Shown piece by piece: positions 53,563 through 61,948 of a stretch of 64,000 nucleotides of DNA; position 1 is the stretch's first letter, and the number at the start of each line of letters is the position of its first letter. Origin of the DNA: Aquabacterium fontiphilum (GTDB lineage Bacteria > Pseudomonadota > Gammaproteobacteria > Burkholderiales > Burkholderiaceae_C); the NCBI RefSeq assembly GCF_009909205.1, contig NZ_JAAAPN010000007.1:186001-250000 (forward strand). Direction: 5' to 3'. The translations under genes and the position numbers were made by a program. Under the pieces are notes generated by a model that saw only the letters and a program-made list of their open reading frames with translations, did no database searches and was not told the DNA's origin.

Positions 53563-54456
53563 ATGGCAGTGAGCAAAGTGTGGGGCTGGTCAGTGATGGG
53601 ACTGACGGCCGTGATGGGTGCGGCCGTCGTGTTGGGCGGCAAGTCGGTGCTGGAGTCCACCGTGGTGGCTCATACCGTGAGCGAAAGCCGCACGGTGGCC
53701 GACATGGCAGAAACAGTGGGTCGCTGGGCCTCGCAATATGGTGGACTGCACGCGCGCACCGTGGGCGCCGGGGCCGGCTTTCCGGGTTCGTTCCTGACCC
53801 GGTCGGTGTATGCCGGGGCCGACAACGATGGGGCCCTGCTACAGGGCTCGCGCGCGGGCGAGCGTGCGGCCGAGCAAGAGGCCATGGCCCGCATGGAGGC
53901 CTATCACTGGAAGAACCCGGCGCTGATCCAGCGCGAGGTGGCCGATGCCCTGTTGGCCGGCGGCAGCCGCGCTCAGTACCGCATGACGGCGCACTCGGTT
54001 TTGAACCCCAACAACGCCCCCAACGCGTTTGAGAAGGACGCCTTGCAGCAGATCCAGGCCAAGTTTGCGGCCCGTGGCGAGCAGACGGGCGCGGCGCCGG
54101 CCTCGCAAGGACTGGAGTACTGGCGTGTGGAGGGCGGGCAACTGCTGTACGCGCGCGCCGTGATGGGGCAAAAGAGTTGCATGACCTGCCACGACACGCC
54201 GGACAAGGCGCCGGGCTTTCTGCGCACCAACCAGCAGTTCAACGGTGGTGGCGGCTTTGGCTATGAAGTGGGCAAGCCCGTGGGTCTGATCAGCGTGAAG
54301 CTGCCGCTGCCCCAGCCCACCGAGGTTCTCAAGCAGAGCCTGCCACAACAGGCCTGGGGCTGGCTCCTGGCGGCGGCCGCGGCCGGCGTGGGCCTGGTGC
54401 TCTTGGGCGCCATGGGGCTGTTCAAGGCGCTGCGCGGGCCTTCGGCTCAGGGCTGA
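53563..54456 (+). CDS. DUF3365 c-type heme protein, membrane-anchored
   Basis: 297 residues from the ATG at 53563. An N-terminal helix and a C-terminal helix (about 270-290) frame a periplasmic domain with a single heme-binding CMTCH near residue 208. The architecture matches DUF3365/Tll0287-like proteins, proposed redox sensors. No kinase domain is attached. It follows psd by 24 bp and overlaps the convergent RluA-type gene by 10 bp. Confidence 0.82.
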   Translation: MAVSKVWGWSVMGLTAVMGAAVVLGGKSVLESTVVAHTVSESRTVADMAETVGRWASQYGGLHARTVGAGAGFPGSFLTRSVYAGADNDGALLQGSRAGERAAEQEAMARMEAYHWKNPALIQREVADALLAGGSRAQYRMTAHSVLNPNNAPNAFEKDALQQIQAKFAARGEQTGAAPASQGLEYWRVEGGQLLYARAVMGQKSCMTCHDTPDKAPGFLRTNQQFNGGGGFGYEVGKPVGLISVKLPLPQPTEVLKQSLPQQAWGWLLAAAAAGVGLVLLGAMGLFKALRGPSAQG

Positions 54457-55367
54457 GCATCGGGCCAGTCCAGCGTGCGCGTGCTGGTGAAGCGGCGCAC
54501 CTGGCCGGTCACCGGGTCGGTGAACGCGATCTCGCGCGCCAGCAGCCGCAACGGCCGGCTGAAATCCTGTGGCGCGTCCGCCGGCTCGGGCGGTAGCAGC
54601 GTCGGGTAGATCCGGTCGCCGAAGATCGGCGCGCCCAGCGCATGCATGTGCGCCCGCAACTGGTGCTTCTGGCCGGTTTCGGGTGTCAGCTTGTAGCGCG
54701 CCCAGTGGCCAAGCCGCTCGGTCTGCTCGATCAGCGTGTGGGCATTGGGCTCGCCCCCCACCTCGTGCATGGCCATGAATCGGGGGCTTTCTTCCAGGCG
54801 GCTGCGGCGCCACAGCGGGCCGGCCAGTTCCGGCCGCCAGGGCGCGATGGCCTCATAGACCTTGTGTACCTGCCGGTCGCGCAGCAGCGACTGGTAGGCG
54901 TGTCGCGTGGCCGGCTGAATGGTGAAGACCACCAGCCCCGCAGTTTCGCGGTCCAGCCGGTGCATGGGTACGAGGGTGTCGATGCCCAGCTTGCGCTTGA
55001 GTCGCACGAGCAGCGTTTCCTGAAGGTAGCGCCCCTTGGGTGTGACAGGCAGAAAGTGCGGCTTGTCGGCCACCACCAGCCAGTCGTCCTGAAACACCAC
55101 GCGCTCTTCGAACGGAATGGGGTGCTCGAAGGGCAGGGCGCGCCAGTAGTACAGCTTGGTTTGGGGCAGATAAGGGCTGTCGGGCGGCACGGGCTGGCCG
55201 TTGGCGTGCACCACCTCGCCGTGGGCCATGCGCCGGGCCCAGTCGTCGCGGCTGACGGCCGGGATGCGCTCAGCCAGGAAATCAAGCACGCTGGCCCAGG
55301 GGCCGCTGGGCAGCGCGACACAACTGGGGCTGACACCCTCGCGGGTGGGCAGGTCGGGCGCCGCCAT
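54447..55367 (-). CDS. RluA-family pseudouridine synthase
   Basis: 306 residues from the ATG at 55367. The active-site motif HRLDRETAGLVVF (catalytic Asp) is near residue 135, followed by KVYEAI and the TGQKHQLRAHM block. It isomerizes specific uridines in rRNA or tRNA; which site cannot be said. It has no S4 domain at the N-terminus. It is downstream of the M20 gene by 4 bp but functionally unrelated to purine breakdown. Confidence 0.9.
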   Translation of the reverse strand: MAAPDLPTREGVSPSCVALPSGPWASVLDFLAERIPAVSRDDWARRMAHGEVVHANGQPVPPDSPYLPQTKLYYWRALPFEHPIPFEERVVFQDDWLVVADKPHFLPVTPKGRYLQETLLVRLKRKLGIDTLVPMHRLDRETAGLVVFTIQPATRHAYQSLLRDRQVHKVYEAIAPWRPELAGPLWRRSRLEESPRFMAMHEVGGEPNAHTLIEQTERLGHWARYKLTPETGQKHQLRAHMHALGAPIFGDRIYPTLLPPEPADAPQDFSRPLRLLAREIAFTDPVTGQVRRFTSTRTLDWPDAQP

Positions 55368-55371
55368 CGGC

Positions 55372-56628
55372 TCAGGCTTGCAGCAGGTCCAGCAGCGTGC
55401 GCGCCACCACCTTGGTCGCACGGCGCAGGTCGTCGAGCACCAGATGCTCGTCGGCGCGCTTGGCGTTCGATTCGCGCACCGTGCGCGGACCGGCCCCGTA
55501 GATCACGGCGGGCACGCCCTGCGCGCAATACAGGCGCACATCGGTGTACAGCGGTGTGCCCTTGGTGGGGATAGGCTCGCCGAAGACGGCCTGGCCATGG
55601 CGCTGCAGCGCCTCGACCAACGGGGCGTTGCCGGGCAGGGGTTGCAGCGATTGCGCCAGCAGCAGGCGGCGGATGTCGATGCGGACACCCGGGTAGCGGG
55701 CCGCCGCGTCGATGATGACTTGCCGGATCTCGGCCTCGACCGCGACCGGGTCTTCTTCCGGGATCATGCGGCGATCGAGCTTGAACACCACCTTGCCGGG
55801 CACGACGTTGGTGTTGGTGCCGCCCTCAATGCGCCCGACGTTGAGGTAGGGATGCGTGATCCCGGGCACCTGGGAACAGATGCCCTGGTAGTGGACGTTG
55901 CGCTCGTACAAGGACTGGAGAATGCCCACCGTGGCCTGCAGCGCGTCGATGCCGGTGTGCGGGATGGCGGCGTGCGCCATCTCACCGTGTACCGTGACCT
56001 CCATCTGCAGGCAGCCGTTGTGGGCCGTGACCACCTCGTAACTGAAGCCGGCGGCGATCAGCAGATCCGGCCGGGTCAGGCCCTCGCGCAGCAGGAAGCC
56101 GGGGCCGAGTTCGCCACCAAACTCTTCGTCGTAGGTGAAGTGCAGCTCGACCGCGCCGGCCAGCACAGGGGCATCCGCAGAGGTGCTGAGCGCGTCCAGC
56201 GCACGCAGCGCAAACGTGTAGGTCGCGAAATCGCTTTTCGAGACCGCGGCGGCGCGGCCATACAGCCGGCCATCGACCACCTCGCCGCCATACGGGTCGT
56301 GCGTCCAGCCTTCGCCTGGGGGCACGACGTCGCCGTGGGCGTTGAGCGCCACCACGCGGCCGCCGTCACCAAAGCGCCGGCGCACGATCAGGTTGGTCAG
56401 GCTCTGCAGCCCATAGGCCTGCACCTCGTCCTGGGGAACGGGGTGGCGCTCGGCGGTGTAGCCCAAGGCCTGCAGCAGCTCGGCTGTGCGCTCGGCGTGG
56501 GGGGCGTTGTTGCCCGGCGGTGTGTCGGTCGGCACCTGAACCAGGGCCTGCAGGTAACGCACCTCGTCGTCAAAGTGGGCATCGACCCAGCGGTCCAGGG
56601 CGTCGTGGTGGCGGGCAAGGGCGCTCAC
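55372..56628 (-). CDS. M20-family metallohydrolase (ArgE/DapE-like)
   Basis: 418 residues from GTG at 56628, which overlaps the stop of the uraD-allC gene (GTGA). Two-zinc peptidase fold: metal ligands in NAHGDVVPPG (His, Asp), the catalytic/metal Glu pair in TYDEEFGGEL and a dimerization domain with VHGEMAHAAIPHTG. Such enzymes hydrolyse N-acyl or N-carbamoyl amino acids. In this operon it may process a ureido product of allantoate breakdown, but this is inferred from position only. Confidence 0.85.
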   Translation of the reverse strand: MSALARHHDALDRWVDAHFDDEVRYLQALVQVPTDTPPGNNAPHAERTAELLQALGYTAERHPVPQDEVQAYGLQSLTNLIVRRRFGDGGRVVALNAHGDVVPPGEGWTHDPYGGEVVDGRLYGRAAAVSKSDFATYTFALRALDALSTSADAPVLAGAVELHFTYDEEFGGELGPGFLLREGLTRPDLLIAAGFSYEVVTAHNGCLQMEVTVHGEMAHAAIPHTGIDALQATVGILQSLYERNVHYQGICSQVPGITHPYLNVGRIEGGTNTNVVPGKVVFKLDRRMIPEEDPVAVEAEIRQVIIDAAARYPGVRIDIRRLLLAQSLQPLPGNAPLVEALQRHGQAVFGEPIPTKGTPLYTDVRLYCAQGVPAVIYGAGPRTVRESNAKRADEHLVLDDLRRATKVVARTLLDLLQA

Positions 56629-58430
56629 AGCTTCTCCAGCAGGTGCATGAAGGCATCGACACACAGCTGCGCATCGTTGTTGGTGATCGTCTCCAGCGGA
56701 TTGTGGCTGATGCCATCGTTGCCGCCGCGCACGAAGAGCATGGCCTGCGGCATGCACTCATGCAGCTTCATCGCGTCGTGGCCTGCGCCGCTGGGCAGGG
56801 TGAAGGCCGGCAGCCCCAGTTGCGACACCGCGTCGGCCCACCGCTGTTGCCAGGCGGGATCCGATGGGGCGGCCGCCGCACGCAAGGTGGGCTTGAGCGT
56901 CAGGGTCACGCCCCGGCGCTGGGCCACGCTGCGGGCAAAGGCGATGACGTCTTCCACCATGGCGTCGCGCTGGGCATCGGTGGGGGCGCGCAGATCCAGC
57001 GTGAAGCGGCAGCGACCCGGCACCACATTGACCGAGCCCTGCGGCACCTCCAGGATGCCCACCGTGCCCACTGACGGACCGGCGGGCGCGGTGAGGTCTT
57101 CACGCGCGCGACGCTCCACCAGCAGGGCCAGTTCGGCCACGGCCAGCGCCGCGTCGTGGCGCATGGTCATCGGCGTCGTGCCGGCATGGCAGGCCACGCC
57201 GACGGCCTCGCCGGCGTACCGGGCACTGCCGTTGATGCCCGAGACCACTCCGAGCGGCAGATCCAGGCTGTTGAGCACCGGCCCCTGTTCGATGTGTACC
57301 TCGACAAAGCCGAGGTAGTGGGCCGGATCACGCTGCAAGGCCGCGATGTCGGCCATTTCGCCGCTGAGCCCGGCGGCTTGCATGGCCTGGCGAATGCTGA
57401 TGCCTGCCGCGTCGCACAGCTCCAGCCATTCAGGGCGGAAGCCGCCCGTCAGCGCGCTGGAACCCAAAAAGGTTGCCGGAAAGCGCTGGCCTTCTTCTTC
57501 GGCAAACGCGACAACCTCGATGCCGTGGCGCAGGCGGCGACCGGCCTGGAACAGCCGCTGCACACAGGCCATGGGCACGAAGATGCCCAGGCGCCCGTCA
57601 TGGCGCCCGCCGTTGCGCACGGTGTCGTAGTGCGAGCCGGTCAACAGGCGCGGCGCAGACGGATCGCTGCCGTGGTAGACGCCCACCACATTGCCCACGG
57701 CATCCAGCGACACCTCATCGAAGCCACACACCCGCATCCAGATCTGCAGCTGTGTGGCGGCAGACTGGTGTTCGGGCGTGAGGTAGGTCAGCGTCAAGGG
57801 CGGGCGGCCGTCCAGTCCGTTGTCGCCCGTGCCCTCGGTGTGGGCGGCCAGGGCGTCGGCCCACTCCAGGATCTGGTTGCCCTCAAACGGCACGACGCCG
57901 AACTTGTCATCCAGCCGGATCTCGGCAATGCGGTGGATGTTGCGCAGGCATTCGGCCCGCTCGGCATCGCGCTGCTGCAGCAGGCGACGGGCGAAGGTGG
58001 CGATGATCTCGGTGCGGCTCAGTCCCCGTCCGGCCGGGCCCCGCACAGCCAGGATGAAGGGCCAGCCAAAGCGCGCGTTGTAGTCGGCGTTGAGCTGCTG
58101 CAAGCGAGCGAACTCGTCGGCGCTGCAGTGTGTGAGGCCGGCCTGCAGTTGTTCGTTCGTGGATTCGGCAGTGAGCTCGCCCGCCACCGCCGCCTTGCCG
58201 GCCAGTTCCGGGTGGGCGCGGATCAGCGCGAGCTGCTCGTCCACCGTCGCCTCGCGCACCACCTGCGCCAGCGCATGCTTCAGGTGGGCCAGGCTGCGAA
58301 ACGGGCGGCTGGCCCATGCGCGTTCGGCGATCCACGGCGAGTGCTCGTACACACCGTCGAGCATGGTGGTGAAGTCATGCTGGCTGGCGGCGTTCAGCGT
58401 GTCGAGATGGAGGGTGGGGATCAGGAGCAT
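56625..58430 (-). CDS. OHCU decarboxylase-allantoate amidohydrolase fusion
   Basis: 601 residues in two enzymes. Residues 1-165 are UraD, which decarboxylates OHCU to S-allantoin: RAHPELAGKAA, FARLQQLNADYNARFGWPFI and the LSRTEIIATFARRL segment. Residues 175-601 are an AllC/HyuC-type M20 amidohydrolase: GSHYDTVRNGGRHDG and AFAEEEGQRFPATFLGS hold the metal ligands, then HIEQGPVLNSL and SGAGHDAMKL. The fusion couples the step before allantoin with the step after allantoinase. The ATG at 58430 overlaps puuE by 10 bp. Confidence 0.93.
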   Translation of the reverse strand: MLLIPTLHLDTLNAASQHDFTTMLDGVYEHSPWIAERAWASRPFRSLAHLKHALAQVVREATVDEQLALIRAHPELAGKAAVAGELTAESTNEQLQAGLTHCSADEFARLQQLNADYNARFGWPFILAVRGPAGRGLSRTEIIATFARRLLQQRDAERAECLRNIHRIAEIRLDDKFGVVPFEGNQILEWADALAAHTEGTGDNGLDGRPPLTLTYLTPEHQSAATQLQIWMRVCGFDEVSLDAVGNVVGVYHGSDPSAPRLLTGSHYDTVRNGGRHDGRLGIFVPMACVQRLFQAGRRLRHGIEVVAFAEEEGQRFPATFLGSSALTGGFRPEWLELCDAAGISIRQAMQAAGLSGEMADIAALQRDPAHYLGFVEVHIEQGPVLNSLDLPLGVVSGINGSARYAGEAVGVACHAGTTPMTMRHDAALAVAELALLVERRAREDLTAPAGPSVGTVGILEVPQGSVNVVPGRCRFTLDLRAPTDAQRDAMVEDVIAFARSVAQRRGVTLTLKPTLRAAAAPSDPAWQQRWADAVSQLGLPAFTLPSGAGHDAMKLHECMPQAMLFVRGGNDGISHNPLETITNNDAQLCVDAFMHLLEKL

Positions 58431-59362
58431 GGGAAGGGGTGAACGGCTTGCCAGTGGCGTGCGATGTCGATGCGGCGGCAGACCCAGACATGCTCGTGCG
58501 CGGCCACGTGATCCAGAAACTTGCGGAAGGCCTTGAAGCGGCCCGGGCGGCCCAGCAGGCGGCAATGCATGCCCACGCTCATCATGCGGGGGCGGTCTTC
58601 GCCGGCCGGGTCGCCCTCTTCGTACAGCTGGTCGAAGGTGTCGCGCAGGTAGGTGTAGAAGTCTTCGCCCTGGCTGTAGCCCTGGGGCAGTGCAAAGCGC
58701 ATGTCGTTCACGTCCAGCGTGTAAGGCACCACCAGGTGCGGCACGACCTGGCCATCGCTGCGCGCCACCTGCGTCCAGAAGGGCAGGTCGTCGCCGTAGT
58801 AGTCGCTGTCGTACGCGAAGCCGCCGTAATCGGCCACCAGGCGTCGCGTGTTGGGGCTGTCGCGCCCGGTGTACCAGCCCAGCGGGCGTTGCCCGGTAAG
58901 CTTCTCGATGATCTGCATGCCGATGCGCATGTGTTCGCGCTCGGTGGCTTCGTCCAGGGTCTGGTAATGGATCCAGCGCCAGCCATGGCAGGCGATCTCG
59001 TGGCCGAGCTCGACAAAGGCCTGGGTGAGATCGGGATGGCGCTGCAGCGCCATGCTGACGCCGAACACCGTCAAGGGCCAACCCCGGCGCTCGAACTCGC
59101 GCAGGATGCGCCACACACCTGCGCGCGAGCCGTACTCGTAGATCGACTCCATGCTCAGATGCCGGTCGGGATAGGCCGCGGGGTTGGCCATCTCGCTGAG
59201 AAACTGCTCGCTGCCGGCGTCGCCATGCAACACGCAGTTCTCGCCCCCTTCTTCATAGTTCAGCACGAACTGCACTGCAATGCGGGCGCCCCCGGGCCAG
59301 CGGGCGTGGGGCAGCTCACGGCCGTAGCCGATCAGGTCGCGGGGGTAAGCGGGCGTGGTCAT
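58421..59362 (-). CDS. puuE: Allantoinase PuuE (polysaccharide-deacetylase fold)
   Basis: 313 residues. Unlike classical amidohydrolase-type allantoinases, this form belongs to carbohydrate esterase family 4. YPRDLIGYGRELPHARWPGGARIAVQFVLNYEEGGE at the start and HEIACHGWRWIHY are the PuuE marks. It opens S-allantoin to allantoate, which the next enzyme in the operon consumes. It is 31 bp downstream of the gntR stop, in the same orientation. Confidence 0.94.
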   Translation of the reverse strand: MTTPAYPRDLIGYGRELPHARWPGGARIAVQFVLNYEEGGENCVLHGDAGSEQFLSEMANPAAYPDRHLSMESIYEYGSRAGVWRILREFERRGWPLTVFGVSMALQRHPDLTQAFVELGHEIACHGWRWIHYQTLDEATEREHMRIGMQIIEKLTGQRPLGWYTGRDSPNTRRLVADYGGFAYDSDYYGDDLPFWTQVARSDGQVVPHLVVPYTLDVNDMRFALPQGYSQGEDFYTYLRDTFDQLYEEGDPAGEDRPRMMSVGMHCRLLGRPGRFKAFRKFLDHVAAHEHVWVCRRIDIARHWQAVHPFPCS

Positions 59363-59392
59363 GGCGGTTCGCTTCAGGCAATGTGCGGGCCG

Positions 59393-60184
59393 TCAGGCCG
59401 TGGCCAGCATCAGGCCGGGCGCGCGCGGCCGCTCGGTCAACTGCCGCTCCACGGCCGCGAGGTGTTCGTTCAGCAGTGCCACGGCCGCGTCCGCATCGCG
59501 GGCCTCAATGGCCTGAAGGATGTCGACGTGTTCGGCGTTCGAGGCCTCGGCGTCGTCGGCCGACTGGTACATCAGCGTGATCAGCGAACAGCGCGAAACC
59601 AGCTCCTGCATGAGGTCGACCAGCACCTGGTTGCCCAACACCTCGGCCAACCGCACGTGGAAGTCGAACAGCAGCTTGGTGCGATTGGGCACGTCGATGC
59701 GCTTGACGGCGTCGCGCTCGGCGCGCAGATGCGCCTTGAGCGCGCGGATGTCGGCCGGGGTGACCTTGGCGATCAGCTCGCGCAGCATCTGGCCTTCGAC
59801 CATCTTGCGCACGGCGAACACCTCGTGCGCCTCGCGGATCGAGGGGGCCGACACAAACGCCCCCCGTGCCGGCTCGAGCTTGACGAGCTTGAGTTCAGAC
59901 AGGCGAAACAACGCCTGGCGCACCAGGGTGCGCGACACACCAAAGCGGTCGGCCAGCTTTTGCTCGACCAGCTTGTCGCCCGGCAGCAGCCGGTGCTCGA
60001 CGATGGCGCGGGTGACGGCCCCGACGATGTGCTCGGTGGCCGAGGCGTCGTTCTGGCCGTCGGCCGGCGAGCCGTCGGTGACGATGGCATCGGGGTCGGC
60101 CTTGCGCAGCCGCGCCGGCCGCGGCGTGGTGGCGCGACGGGGGGCGGCATCTTGCGCGGTCGGCGTCTTGCGTGTCTCGCTCAT
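59393..60184 (-). CDS. GntR-family transcriptional regulator, FCD domain
   Basis: 263 residues from the ATG at 60184. A 50-residue Ala/Arg/Asp-rich leader precedes the winged helix-turn-helix (KLADRFGVSRTLVRQALFRLSELKLVKL), then an all-helical FCD ligand domain with the metal/ligand-binding pattern DFHVRLAEVLGN and NAEHVDILQAIEARD. It probably senses a purine-degradation intermediate. It is divergent from hiuH across a 51-bp gap that contains a TGTATACA palindrome, so autoregulation is likely. Confidence 0.9.
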   Translation of the reverse strand: MSETRKTPTAQDAAPRRATTPRPARLRKADPDAIVTDGSPADGQNDASATEHIVGAVTRAIVEHRLLPGDKLVEQKLADRFGVSRTLVRQALFRLSELKLVKLEPARGAFVSAPSIREAHEVFAVRKMVEGQMLRELIAKVTPADIRALKAHLRAERDAVKRIDVPNRTKLLFDFHVRLAEVLGNQVLVDLMQELVSRCSLITLMYQSADDAEASNAEHVDILQAIEARDADAAVALLNEHLAAVERQLTERPRAPGLMLATA

Positions 60185-60192
60185 CGTGGGTA

Positions 60193-60207
60193 AAGTGTAT
60201 ACAGTTT
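60193..60207. promoter_or_regulatory. Palindromic operator, TGTATACA core, gntR/hiuH gap
   Basis: AAGTGTATACAGTTT lies in the 51-bp intergenic gap between gntR and hiuH. Core TGTATACA (60196-60203) is identical to the core at 52599-52606. The gap is short, so one site would control both divergent units. Confidence 0.6.
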
Positions 60208-60235
60208 CAAAAGCGTTGCGCAACCACCCTGCACC

Positions 60236-60643
60236 ATGAGTGTCTCTTCTTCTGCATCAGCTGCTGCGCCGGGCCGGCTGACCACCCACGTGCTCGACAC
60301 CGTCCACGGTGTGCCCGCTGCCGGCATGGCCGTCTCGCTTTATGCCCGTGAGGTGTCGCCCGACGGCTGCGCCGACGGACGCTGGCTGCTGCTGCGCAGC
60401 GTGCTGACCAATGATGACGGCCGTGTAGACGGGCCCTTGCTGTCGGGCGAAGACATGAAGGCCGGATGCTACCGGCTGGTGTTTGATGTCGAGGGCTACT
60501 TCCGCCGCAAGGGTGTGGCGCTGCCCGATCCGCCGTTTCTGGGCAAGGTGTCGATCGACTTCGGCATGGCCGACCCGAACGGCCACTACCACGTGCCCCT
60601 GCTGGTCAGCCCCTGGGCCTATTCCACCTACCGCGGCAGTTGA
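60236..60643 (+). CDS. hiuH: 5-hydroxyisourate hydrolase (transthyretin-like)
   Basis: 135 residues. Hydrolyses 5-hydroxyisourate to OHCU, the substrate of UraD. LTTHVLDTVHGVPAAGM at the N-terminus and the C-terminal YRGS are the hallmarks of HIU hydrolases as opposed to transthyretin; the catalytic His (in THVLD and GHYHVPLL) and Arg are present. A strong operator-like palindrome lies just upstream. puuD follows after 11 bp. Confidence 0.96.
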   Translation: MSVSSSASAAAPGRLTTHVLDTVHGVPAAGMAVSLYAREVSPDGCADGRWLLLRSVLTNDDGRVDGPLLSGEDMKAGCYRLVFDVEGYFRRKGVALPDPPFLGKVSIDFGMADPNGHYHVPLLVSPWAYSTYRGS

Positions 60644-60654
60644 GCGGGGCCCCG

Positions 60655-61899
60655 ATGAGCGAACTCTCTCCCTGGCTGGTCTACGCGCTGGACTGGCTCA
60701 ACCTGCTGCTGCGCTGGGCGCATGTGGTGGTGGCCATCGCGTGGATCGGCTCCTCGTTCTACTTCGTGTGGCTCGACAACTCGCTGACGCCGCCGGATGA
60801 CCCGGCCCTGCGCGGCAAAGGCGTGGGCGGTGAGCTGTGGGCCGTACATGGCGGCGGCTTTTACAACCCGCAGAAGTACCTGGGCGCGCCGCCGCGCCTG
60901 CCCGAGCGGCTGCATTGGTTCTATTGGGAGAGCTACTCCACCTGGCTGACGGGCTTTGCGCTGTTCACGGTGGTGTACCTGTTCAATGCCGGCACCTTCC
61001 TCATCGACAAGACCGTGTACGACTGGCCCCCCGTGGCGGCCGTGCACGCGGCGCTGGGCTTTCTGGTGGCCTTCTGGCTGATCTACGACGGGCTGTGCCG
61101 CACCGTGGGGCGCATGCCCGGCAAGGACGGCCTGTTGGGGCTGCTCGTGGCGCTGGTGGTGGTGGCGGCCACGTGGCTGGCCTGCCAGCTGTTCGCCGGC
61201 CGGGCGGCCTTTCTGCTGGTCGGTGCCATGATGGCCACGGCCATGAGCGCCAACGTGTTCTTCTGGATCATCCCCGGTCAGCGCAAGGTGGTGGCCGCGA
61301 TGAAGGCCGGCGAGCCGGTGGACCCGGTCCATGGCCAGCGCGGCAAGCAGCGCAGCGTGCACAACACCTACTTCACGCTGCCCGTGCTGTTCGCGATGCT
61401 CAGCAATCACTACGGCTGGGCTTACAGCCATGCCCAGAACTGGGCCGTGCTGGTGTTGATCATGCTGGCGGGCGCCCTGATCCGGCATTTCTTTGTGGCG
61501 CGACACAAGCGCGAACTGGCTGGCAAGCCCGCGCCCTGGGGCTGGGCCGCAGGTGGCGTGATGGTGTTTCTGGTGCTGATCATCTGGCTGGCGCCCAAGC
61601 CGGCTGCCAATGCACCTGGTACGTCGGGAACGGCCGCCGAGGCCGCGCCCGCCACCGCCGCCGAGCTGTTTCCCAAGGTCGAGGCCATCATCGCGCAGCG
61701 CTGCGCGATGTGCCACAACGCCGCGTTGGCTCAGAAAGGCGTGGCGCTGCACACCCCTGAGCTGATCACGCAGCATGCCCAGCAGATCTACCAGCAGGCC
61801 GTGGTGCTCAAGGCCATGCCCTTGAACAACGCCACGCAGATCACCGATGAGGAGCGCACCGTGCTCGGGGCGTGGTTCCGCCGCCTCAATGGCCCGTGA
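60655..61899 (+). CDS. puuD: Membrane urate hydroxylase PuuD, cytochrome c fused
   Basis: 414 residues from the ATG at 60655 (a TTG at 60640 lies in-frame). The first 300 residues hold about eight membrane helices with LRWAHVVVAIAWIGSSFYF and the RSVHNTYFTLPVLFAMLSNHYGW block of the DUF989 urate oxidase. The C-terminal periplasmic part is a c-type cytochrome with CAMCH near residue 350. It oxidizes urate to 5-hydroxyisourate and passes electrons to the respiratory chain instead of oxygen directly. With hiuH and the uraD-allC fusion it completes urate to ureidoglycine-level breakdown. Confidence 0.93.
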   Translation: MSELSPWLVYALDWLNLLLRWAHVVVAIAWIGSSFYFVWLDNSLTPPDDPALRGKGVGGELWAVHGGGFYNPQKYLGAPPRLPERLHWFYWESYSTWLTGFALFTVVYLFNAGTFLIDKTVYDWPPVAAVHAALGFLVAFWLIYDGLCRTVGRMPGKDGLLGLLVALVVVAATWLACQLFAGRAAFLLVGAMMATAMSANVFFWIIPGQRKVVAAMKAGEPVDPVHGQRGKQRSVHNTYFTLPVLFAMLSNHYGWAYSHAQNWAVLVLIMLAGALIRHFFVARHKRELAGKPAPWGWAAGGVMVFLVLIIWLAPKPAANAPGTSGTAAEAAPATAAELFPKVEAIIAQRCAMCHNAALAQKGVALHTPELITQHAQQIYQQAVVLKAMPLNNATQITDEERTVLGAWFRRLNGP

Positions 61900-61948
61900 A
61901 CCGATAGCCGAAGCCCGTTAAAGTGAGCGCCTTTGTAGCTGACTGGGC

